A stretch of DNA of 22,429 bases from a virus. Shown here in pieces: positions 15,932 to 22,429 of this stretch. The notes beneath the pieces were generated by a model. That model ran no database searches and was not told the DNA's origin. It saw nothing but the letters and a program-made list of their open reading frames with translations. Position 1 is the stretch's first letter. Each line of letters opens with the position of its first letter. Where the stretch lies: IMG/VR virus record IMGVR_UViG_3300031658_000148, positions 1 to 22,429 of that record. One strand, 5' to 3'. A program made the position numbers and the translations under genes.

Positions 15932-17521
15932 TTAAGCTTTGAATAACACAAAGTTATTAGCCGCTTGTGTAATAAGACATCTTTCACTTAAATAAGCAAT
16001 TCTCATCTCATCAATATCAGTAGTAGGAGAACTTGTTCCAACAGATCCTGTAATCCAAGATTTGTTTTTACGGTTTTCTGTTTCTGAAGATCTGTATCGT
16101 ATGTGCAAAAATGGTCTTTTTATATTTTGACCTAATTGCTGATCGTATACTGTAGAAGTACCTGCTGGTATTAAAGCACCTTCAATATCTCCAAAACCTC
16201 CACGAGTTGACCAGTCATTTAAATACTTCCAGTCAGTTTTGTAAAAGTCATAAGATCCTCTACGGTATCCTGTAAATCCAAGGTTTAAAGCCATGTCAGC
16301 ACTATTGTTAAATACACCATAAGATGTACCATGAGCAACACCTGCTGCGCCTGGATATGCACCATTTTGCATTGCAAGAATGTCATCAATTTCTAAAGAA
16401 AGTTCACGATTTAAGAAAAGCATATTTTCTTCAATAGCTCCTTGCTTGTCTAATTGCTGAAGAACTGCATCAAAATCTGTTAATGCACCACCACCTGCAC
16501 CTGCAGCCGCTTGAGCACCAAATCCTTGATATACATTTCCTCTAGCTTCAAGAGCAGCAAAGAAACCTTCAGTACCTTTAGCATTTTGATTGTTTCCTGC
16601 AACAGTAATAGAACTAGAACCTGCAGTATAGCCTAAAGCAATACCATTAGCACCAGCTTGTCCACCAGTTTTAAGAACACCTTCTACCATAGACATTTCT
16701 AAATAATCTTCCCAACGAAGTCTTACTTCATGTTCTGCTTTCATGTACCATAAATATCCATTAGCTCCATTTTCAGAAGTAACTTCAATCCATCCAATCT
16801 GAGCCGTGTCAGATCCATTAATAGCATAATTATCTTTTAAGATAATAGGAGAATTAGTAAATGTAGCATAGCTAGGATTTAAAGATTCTGTAAAAGTTCC
16901 AGTACCTTTAGCAAATTCATTACCATAAGCTACAGCTGTAAGTCTGTTGGCAATTAAAATTCCTGCATGAGCAACATAACATTTTATTTGAAAGTTTTGT
17001 CCTGTTACAGCAGTAACAACACCTTTGATAACTTCTCCAGCTCCTCCAATAGCAGTTGCTGCTCCTGTTTGAACTTGAACCATTACCGTTGCACCTACTC
17101 TAAAGTTTACAGGCTCAGTTTTATCTGTAGTTGATCCTGTGCTTCTTGGTTGTGCAGTTGGTACACTAAAATTAAGTGCTGTACCTGATGCACCTGCTGC
17201 AATTGCTCCTGCAACAGCTCCAGCTGGTAAAGCTGCTTGATTTCCTAAAGGAATTATATTTGCATAACGAGTATGTAAACGTCCTTGTTCTGTCCAGATA
17301 ATTTGATCTGAAGTTGATGGCATCTCTGCCGATACCATACGTAAGAAAGATCCTATAGAACGATTTCCGTAACGTTCTACTTCTTTTTCATATACATCTG
17401 GTAAAAATTGTTGTCCCCATTGTTCAAAGCCTGCTGCTTGAAAATCTATATAGTTTCCAGGGTACATTGTTTTTGACTGCGTTGGTTGTAACGCCGCCGG
17501 TATTCCGCTTGTAAAAGCCAT
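15932..17521 (-). CDS. Major capsid protein (HK97-like fold)
   Basis: The 529-residue product begins MAFTSGIPAALQPTQSKTMY, followed by YIDFQAAGFEQWGQQFLPDV and EVERYGNRSIGSFLRM. This start and layout match capsid proteins I know from uncultured marine and crAss-like podoviruses: an N-terminal arm, a long helix, and a beta hinge. Residues about 135-215 are beta-rich, like an inserted domain (RVGATVMVQVQTG... VVTAVTGQNFQIK). The C-terminal part contains GFTGYRRGSYDFYKTDWKYL and ends NNFVLFKA. It lies directly downstream of the acidic scaffold gene (25-base gap), and a strong terminator follows it, as expected for the most abundant virion protein. No Shine-Dalgarno sequence precedes the ATG. No maturation protease is seen in the window. 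Confidence 0.9.
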   Translation of the reverse strand: MAFTSGIPAALQPTQSKTMYPGNYIDFQAAGFEQWGQQFLPDVYEKEVERYGNRSIGSFLRMVSAEMPSTSDQIIWTEQGRLHTRYANIIPLGNQAALPAGAVAGAIAAGASGTALNFSVPTAQPRSTGSTTDKTEPVNFRVGATVMVQVQTGAATAIGGAGEVIKGVVTAVTGQNFQIKCYVAHAGILIANRLTAVAYGNEFAKGTGTFTESLNPSYATFTNSPIILKDNYAINGSDTAQIGWIEVTSENGANGYLWYMKAEHEVRLRWEDYLEMSMVEGVLKTGGQAGANGIALGYTAGSSSITVAGNNQNAKGTEGFFAALEARGNVYQGFGAQAAAGAGGGALTDFDAVLQQLDKQGAIEENMLFLNRELSLEIDDILAMQNGAYPGAAGVAHGTSYGVFNNSADMALNLGFTGYRRGSYDFYKTDWKYLNDWSTRGGFGDIEGALIPAGTSTVYDQQLGQNIKRPFLHIRYRSSETENRKNKSWITGSVGTSSPTTDIDEMRIAYLSERCLITQAANNFVLFKA

Positions 17522-17546
17522 TTGTTTTGATTTTAAGTATTATTAT

Positions 17547-18803
17547 TTATTTCCACTTTACTCGCAACTTATTAGGATTATTATCTTGTACAGCTCTTAT
17601 TTTTGGTTGTTCACTATTTTTATTTGTCATATTGTCTTGACGAGGTGACATGTTTATGTTTTTAGATTCTTTTGCCGCAGTGCGGATAGCATCGGCACGG
17701 CCTTGCTCATAAAAGTGATTTGCTATTTTGTCTGCATTTTTTGCTGCAAACATAGCTCTGTGATACCCTTGAGCATCGCTTATAGCTCCATCTTTATCTA
17801 AAAATTCTCTCACAAAGTTAGACATATCTGATTGATATTCTTTAACCTTTTTAGCGTCATCTACTTTAAACCTATATTTATTTTCTCCAACCTTAAAATC
17901 AAAACCTTTGAATTTATCAGAAAAAACATCATCAGTTTTTTTCAAAAACGTTTGCTGTAAATTAGTATGATCTTCATCTTTCTTTAAAGAACTTTGATAA
18001 TATTCCATTGCTTTAGCATATTCAGGATCAACATTTTCTTGCTTTCTTAACTTAAGATCAGCATAATATTTTTCCCTTGATGTTTTAAAGTGATTTTGGG
18101 CATTATATAGTTCTTCTTTGAAGGCTAGTTGCTTAGCCTTTACATCTGACGGATCGTCCGTCTCTCCATCATATCCAAAATTTTTGTTGAATAAAAAATC
18201 AACATCATTTGCATCTAAATGAGGTTTTGTAGTTCTGTAATATTCTCTTAATAAATCAACATTATCCATTTTAGAAACATCACGATTGAGATTAACATAA
18301 TCTTCAACAGTTCCACCTGTTTCTTCCATAAACTTTACTAATTTATCAACATTTTCAGGCAAAACTTGTTCAAGCTTTTCTTGTTTTTGTTCTACCTTTT
18401 CATTAGCTGAAGGAGTAATTATTTCTTCTACTTCCTTCTCTTCTTTTTCATTTATTAATTCTAAAGGACTATTAGACTCTTCTACTTTTTCTTTAGTTTC
18501 TTCTTCACTGGATTCGACCCGTACTTCGCTGTCCACTTTTTTGCTATCTTCGGATGAAACATCCAAAGATACTTCCTCTGTTTTTCGCTCTTGAATGGCA
18601 TTTTCTTCTTTTTCTTTAAATTTATCTAAATCAAGCTTAACAACGCCGTCGATTTCTTTTGGTGAATATTTTTCATCAACTTCACCGCTTTCAACAGCTT
18701 GTTCTAAAACTTCAGCTTCTCTTTCTTGAGCGCTTGGCGCAGGTGTATTATCTTCTACAGCTTTAACTGTAAATTGTTCTTGTTCTTGTGTTTGTTCTTC
18801 CAT
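17547..18803 (-). CDS. Scaffolding protein
   Basis: This 418-residue protein is a typical internal scaffold by composition. Residues 1-160 are extremely Glu/Lys/Gln/Ser-rich and probably disordered or coiled. Residues about 160-345 are charged and helical, and the last 60 are polar, ending with a basic tail (NKLRVKWK). In known scaffolds a basic C-terminal helix or tail contacts the inside of the coat protein. Position between portal and capsid genes is the canonical place (T7 gene 9, P22 gene 8). It has no enzyme motif and no obvious protease site. Homology to a named family is not evident; the call rests on composition and context. Confidence 0.82.
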   Translation of the reverse strand: MEEQTQEQEQFTVKAVEDNTPAPSAQEREAEVLEQAVESGEVDEKYSPKEIDGVVKLDLDKFKEKEENAIQERKTEEVSLDVSSEDSKKVDSEVRVESSEEETKEKVEESNSPLELINEKEEKEVEEIITPSANEKVEQKQEKLEQVLPENVDKLVKFMEETGGTVEDYVNLNRDVSKMDNVDLLREYYRTTKPHLDANDVDFLFNKNFGYDGETDDPSDVKAKQLAFKEELYNAQNHFKTSREKYYADLKLRKQENVDPEYAKAMEYYQSSLKKDEDHTNLQQTFLKKTDDVFSDKFKGFDFKVGENKYRFKVDDAKKVKEYQSDMSNFVREFLDKDGAISDAQGYHRAMFAAKNADKIANHFYEQGRADAIRTAAKESKNINMSPRQDNMTNKNSEQPKIRAVQDNNPNKLRVKWK

Positions 18804-18834
18804 GATTATATATAATAAAATATTTACTCGTTAT

Positions 18835-21255
18835 TTATTTTGGCTCAAATCTAGACAAATCAATGCCACCTAGTACATCATTACCTTTTGATTCAAATGA
18901 TTTAGACGGCTTACCACTACTAGGAGGTCCTGATACGCTTTTTATATTAGCTACACTTTCAGCTGTTTGGCTTTGCTTATCTATTATTTCTTTTTGAGCG
19001 TCTAATTCAAGTTCTTTTAATTTAACATTTAAATCATACTCAAATTGCATTAATTCTCTTTTTGTTCTAGCTTCAACTTCAAGTTTTTTAATTTCAAACT
19101 CTATATCAGCACTACGGTATTGTATTTTTGATTCTGTTTTTATTTGTTCTGCTTGAGCTTTAGCTTCTTCAACTTGAATTTGCATTTGGCCTTGAGCTTC
19201 AGCTTGAGCAACACTAGCTGCTTGAGCCATTTCTTGATCAGTCTGTTGTTTTTGTTTTCTTCTTACTTTTAATAATTGATTTGCTAATTTTAAATTCTTA
19301 ACTTCTCTTATATCTATAGCATCTTCTAAATTTATACTATCTCTTGATAAAGCTACTTGTATATTAGCTTCTAATAAAGATTTTTCTTCTTCATCAGGCG
19401 CTAATTCTAAAAATATACCAAAATCATGTAAATGAAGATTGTTCATTTCTTCTAAAGACCCAACGCTAAATTTACCTAAAGAACCTATAAAAGCTTTTTT
19501 TGTTGGATGAAACTCTAAAACATCTTTAAATCTTAAACATACAGCTTCTGCTAAAGCTAATGTTATATACATGCTTGAGGATAATATATGTCTTGTTGCT
19601 GTATTACTATTTGCCGCGGCTAATTTTTGAACTCCAACTAAAGAATTAGGATCTGGATCTGATCCGTCTCTAGCTTCGTTTAAACCTGTTACATCTCGTA
19701 TCATTTGTAGATACTGATTGTAAGCACCTACTAAAACTTGTACTTGACCACCACCACTTCCTGGTAATTCTTGAATAGGAACTCTACCTGGATTTTGATC
19801 TCCTTCTACAGTTAAAGATCTACCTATTATAGAACCTGTAGAAAAATACATGTTTAAAGCTTCTTGAGCATTATAACTAGTACCATTACCAAGATCAACT
19901 TCAGCTAGCCCATCTGCGTCAATAAAAACACCTGAAGGTGTCATTCTTTGTATTGTTTGTTGTAGTTTTAAATGTGTTAATTGAATTAAATCAGCGTATG
20001 GTGTCATTTTTGAAACCAAAGATGATATTACACCTTTGTACATTCTTGGAGCTGAAACAGTATAGTTCATCAATACTTTATTTGTATTAGATGAAGGTCT
20101 AATCATGTTACTTGCTTTTTCCCATTTCAACAAAGTATTTGTACCTAAAACAAAAGCTCCTTCGTATATAACTTCTATAGCTTTTGCTACTTTTTTAAAT
20201 CTAGTTCTTTTATCAGAAGGCGGATCAAAAGTATCATCTTTTTTAATAGCTTTTTCAGCACCAGTAGATGTTTCTTTTATTTTATAAACATTGTTTTCCC
20301 AAGTTTTCCAATTAAAATATAACAGTGTTAAAGTGTTATTATTGTCTATTTCATTGGTTCTTGGATTATATAAAGTATTATCATAATCTGCCCAATTAGA
20401 ACCTTTTTTTGTTAATTCAGCAATTTCACTATCAGGTATATTTGGATATTGTTTGTGTAATTCGTTAGTAGATATTCTTTTAATTTCTCCAAAATAATAA
20501 CAATCTTCAAAATTTGGATCATCAGTATAGGACCATATTAAATCAGCAGGATCAACGTAATCTACCTTTATTCCATCGGTATTATTAAATGTATTTTTAA
20601 CAGCTCCTATGCCTAATACCGTTAAATCATAATCAACTCTCTTTTTTATTTCAGGATATTTGTTAGATAAAAACACATTATTTATAGCTTGCTCTTCAGC
20701 TATTTCAATTCCTTGCTTGTAACCAAGCTGCATGTATAACTCTAATTCTTCAGAACTTGAAGGAAGTTCGTCTTCAGGAACATTTCTTGCGCTAACACCT
20801 AACTGTTGCTCTATGGCTGTTAAAACTTCTTTTGAAGCCATATCTCTTTCTACTCCTTTTACAAAATCAGTTCTTTTTTCTGTAGCTATAGGATCTTGTG
20901 CAAATGCTTTTATATCAAATAATCTATCCTGCATTCCATTTACAACAATGTCTACAAATTTAGGAATTATAGGTACTGGTTTCCAGTCTAAATTAAGATA
21001 AGATAAATCTCCATTTACAGCAAATTCATCTTTATATTTTCTTATAGACTGTTCTCCTCTAGCATATAATCTTAATCTATTATATTCTTGTGTTGATTGA
21101 AAGAAAGAAGCCATAGTGGCGCCGTTGTCTTTATTAAACCACTCTTGTTCAATTGCTCGAGCTACAGATAAACCGTATTCTTTTGACTGCTTTTCAGCAT
21201 CTGAGACTGCTTGACTCGGAAATTGCGTAGGAAGTTGTCCTGTAGTTATTGCCAT
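18835..21255 (-). CDS. Portal protein with long C-terminal coiled coil
   Basis: The 806-residue protein is the right size for a P22- or crAss-like portal. The body (residues about 20-640) contains portal-like blocks: FVDIVVNGMQDRLFDIKAFA, WSYTDDPNFEDCYYFGEIKR, and RDVTGLNEARDGSDPDPNSL, the last typical of the helix and loop near the channel. Residues about 664-775 form a long Glu/Gln/Lys/Ala-rich coiled coil, likely the barrel that extends into the capsid; a Ser/Pro/Gly linker and short tail (GGIDLSRFEPK) follow. It starts 2 bases after the terminase stop. Twelve copies at one vertex would bind the terminase and later the connector rings. The barrel may hold or guide internal proteins; this last point is inference. 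Confidence 0.9.
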   Translation of the reverse strand: MAITTGQLPTQFPSQAVSDAEKQSKEYGLSVARAIEQEWFNKDNGATMASFFQSTQEYNRLRLYARGEQSIRKYKDEFAVNGDLSYLNLDWKPVPIIPKFVDIVVNGMQDRLFDIKAFAQDPIATEKRTDFVKGVERDMASKEVLTAIEQQLGVSARNVPEDELPSSSEELELYMQLGYKQGIEIAEEQAINNVFLSNKYPEIKKRVDYDLTVLGIGAVKNTFNNTDGIKVDYVDPADLIWSYTDDPNFEDCYYFGEIKRISTNELHKQYPNIPDSEIAELTKKGSNWADYDNTLYNPRTNEIDNNNTLTLLYFNWKTWENNVYKIKETSTGAEKAIKKDDTFDPPSDKRTRFKKVAKAIEVIYEGAFVLGTNTLLKWEKASNMIRPSSNTNKVLMNYTVSAPRMYKGVISSLVSKMTPYADLIQLTHLKLQQTIQRMTPSGVFIDADGLAEVDLGNGTSYNAQEALNMYFSTGSIIGRSLTVEGDQNPGRVPIQELPGSGGGQVQVLVGAYNQYLQMIRDVTGLNEARDGSDPDPNSLVGVQKLAAANSNTATRHILSSSMYITLALAEAVCLRFKDVLEFHPTKKAFIGSLGKFSVGSLEEMNNLHLHDFGIFLELAPDEEEKSLLEANIQVALSRDSINLEDAIDIREVKNLKLANQLLKVRRKQKQQTDQEMAQAASVAQAEAQGQMQIQVEEAKAQAEQIKTESKIQYRSADIEFEIKKLEVEARTKRELMQFEYDLNVKLKELELDAQKEIIDKQSQTAESVANIKSVSGPPSSGKPSKSFESKGNDVLGGIDLSRFEPK

Positions 21256-21257
21256 AT

Positions 21258-22429
21258 TTATTTTATTATCTCACTCATTGATCCTTCGTTTTTGTATTTT
21301 GCAAATCCAAAATCAATTTTTTTATTTATTTTTTTTGCATAAGGGCGATACATATGCTTTCTGCAAGCCATTATAGCTAAACCGCTACTTATAGACGCAT
21401 CATAAGCTGTTCTTTTTGATATATCAAATTTAGCCCAATCTTCTAGTGTTCTTTGAAAAAACATATTTCCATGCCCAGTATCATTGCTTCCTACATATTC
21501 TTCTATGTAAGATTCTATAGCAGCTGCATGTGCTTGTTTAATATCTTCTGATGTATTTGGTATACCACCTAATTCTAATTCTGTTTTAGATAAATTACCT
21601 ATTAGTTTATCTGGTCTATTCATAGAATAACCTCTATAACCTCTTCGTTTAAAATGATATAATAGTCTTGGTTTATTATTTTCAGCAAGTATTGGCATAC
21701 TATAAAATACACATGCCATTAAAACTTCTTCAAAAAATATTTCAGCAGTTTGAGGTCTTGCAACATATTCTAAAAAAAATTTTGTTGTAGGTACATCAGG
21801 CGTCATACTAAAAGTAGTTAATCCGTGAAGAGCTCCATTAGATCCACCACCACCAACAGTACCACTAATATCATAACTATCACAACCAAAAGCACCAAGG
21901 CCATCGTTGCCAGGATATTTAATACCATTTTTATGTATAGTATTGTTTTGAAAATTATTATTAGGTAACCAAGAAACTTTAAATCTTCCATTTTTAGTAG
22001 GTACCCAAATAACTTCAGTATCTTTTATACCATTTTTCCAGCTAAATGTACCTTGTACTACATGACCTTTAGCTGTTATTTCTTCATTAAAATCTATTTG
22101 TTCATAAATTCTAGTTAAATTAAATAAAGAATTAATTGTTTCGTCTCTAAAAGCATGCTTTTCTGATCTTGGAAACTGTCTGTAATACTCATTTAAAGCA
22201 TCGCTATCTCCTTTTAAACCATCTACTTCATTTTCCCAGTGCTCAACAACTCCTGTGTATATTGTTTCCCCATCAATTCCTTCAACCGGTTTTTGTGGGC
22301 TGTCGAATACAGGATACCCATACTTGTCGATAAATCCTTCGTAACCCCATTCCATAGGTATGAACAAAGAATATAATCCACTTGCAGTCTGACCATTGCG
22401 GTTTCTATTTGTGACATCTGAATTATAAA
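21258..22429 (-). CDS. terL: Terminase large subunit, C-terminal (nuclease) part; 5' end beyond window
   Basis: The frame is open to the right edge; 389 residues are visible, from YNSDVTNRNG... through LFIPMEWGYEG to the stop. The ATPase domain is mostly off the window, so the TTG codon at 22367 is an internal Leu, not a start. The visible half contains a RuvC-like nuclease region: FGCDSYDISG (visible residues about 180-189, Asp183 as the likely first metal ligand), an acidic residue in MPILAENNKP (Glu249), and FDISKRTAYDAS (Asp335/Asp343). The enzyme pumps DNA through the portal and cuts it. It lies directly upstream of the portal gene, as in P22-like and crAss-like phages and unlike T7. Confidence 0.87.
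   Translation of the reverse strand, partial: YNSDVTNRNRNGQTASGLYSLFIPMEWGYEGFIDKYGYPVFDSPQKPVEGIDGETIYTGVVEHWENEVDGLKGDSDALNEYYRQFPRSEKHAFRDETINSLFNLTRIYEQIDFNEEITAKGHVVQGTFSWKNGIKDTEVIWVPTKNGRFKVSWLPNNNFQNNTIHKNGIKYPGNDGLGAFGCDSYDISGTVGGGGSNGALHGLTTFSMTPDVPTTKFFLEYVARPQTAEIFFEEVLMACVFYSMPILAENNKPRLLYHFKRRGYRGYSMNRPDKLIGNLSKTELELGGIPNTSEDIKQAHAAAIESYIEEYVGSNDTGHGNMFFQRTLEDWAKFDISKRTAYDASISSGLAIMACRKHMYRPYAKKINKKIDFGFAKYKNEGSMSEIIK

Noticed and set aside
22365-22367. TTG as the start codon of the terminase
   Set aside because: The frame continues upstream to the edge with sequence such as NSDVTNRNGQTASGLYS, so this is an internal leucine of a truncated gene.
22223-22417. Minus-strand open frame of 64 codons beginning with ATG
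   Set aside because: Overlaps the terminase in another frame. The terminase frame reads through to the window edge with family-like sequence.

Overview
The window is a strongly A+T-rich piece of a tailed, podovirus-like bacteriophage genome. It holds most of the virion-assembly module. All genes lie on the minus strand, so transcription runs from right (22429) to left (1). They are packed end to end, with gaps of 0-63 bases or 1-base stop/start overlaps, and no gene-free stretch reaches 300 bases. I see no tRNA, rRNA, CRISPR array, insertion sequence or host gene. Both ends are cut inside genes: the large terminase subunit at the right and a giant virion protein at the left.

In transcription order the module contains: large terminase C-terminal part, portal, acidic scaffold, major capsid protein, a strong terminator hairpin with a UUCG loop, a conserved structural protein, a second hairpin, two connector or ring-type proteins, a 1359-residue tail protein ending in a BACON-like domain, a 79-residue protein, a GNAT-fold-like protein, a Gln/Gly/Ala-rich protein ending in a short S74 chaperone domain, a 532-residue protein, and an open giant protein of at least 1875 residues with hydrophobic segments and a complete HAD phosphatase motif set.

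From the portal onward the order follows the T7 plan (portal, scaffold, capsid, tail tube A, tail tube B, then internal virion proteins gp13-gp16). I therefore infer that the four genes at the left encode ejected internal virion proteins that carry DNA, and probably enzyme activity, through the host envelope. Terminase next to portal differs from T7 and is more like P22-type or crAss-like phages.

The host is probably a member of the Bacteroidota, perhaps a marine flavobacterium. This rests on the lack of a Shine-Dalgarno sequence before every start I inspected, the A+T-rich leaders, the BACON-like domain, and general resemblance to crAss-like and uncultured marine podovirus structural proteins. 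It is an inference; no host gene is present to confirm it.

The most interesting observation is the HAD hydrolase domain inside the giant, probably ejected protein. Next are a TonB-box-like motif near that protein's N-terminus, an S74 domain on a hendecad-repeat protein in an internal-virion position, and two hairpins that bracket one structural gene after the capsid gene.
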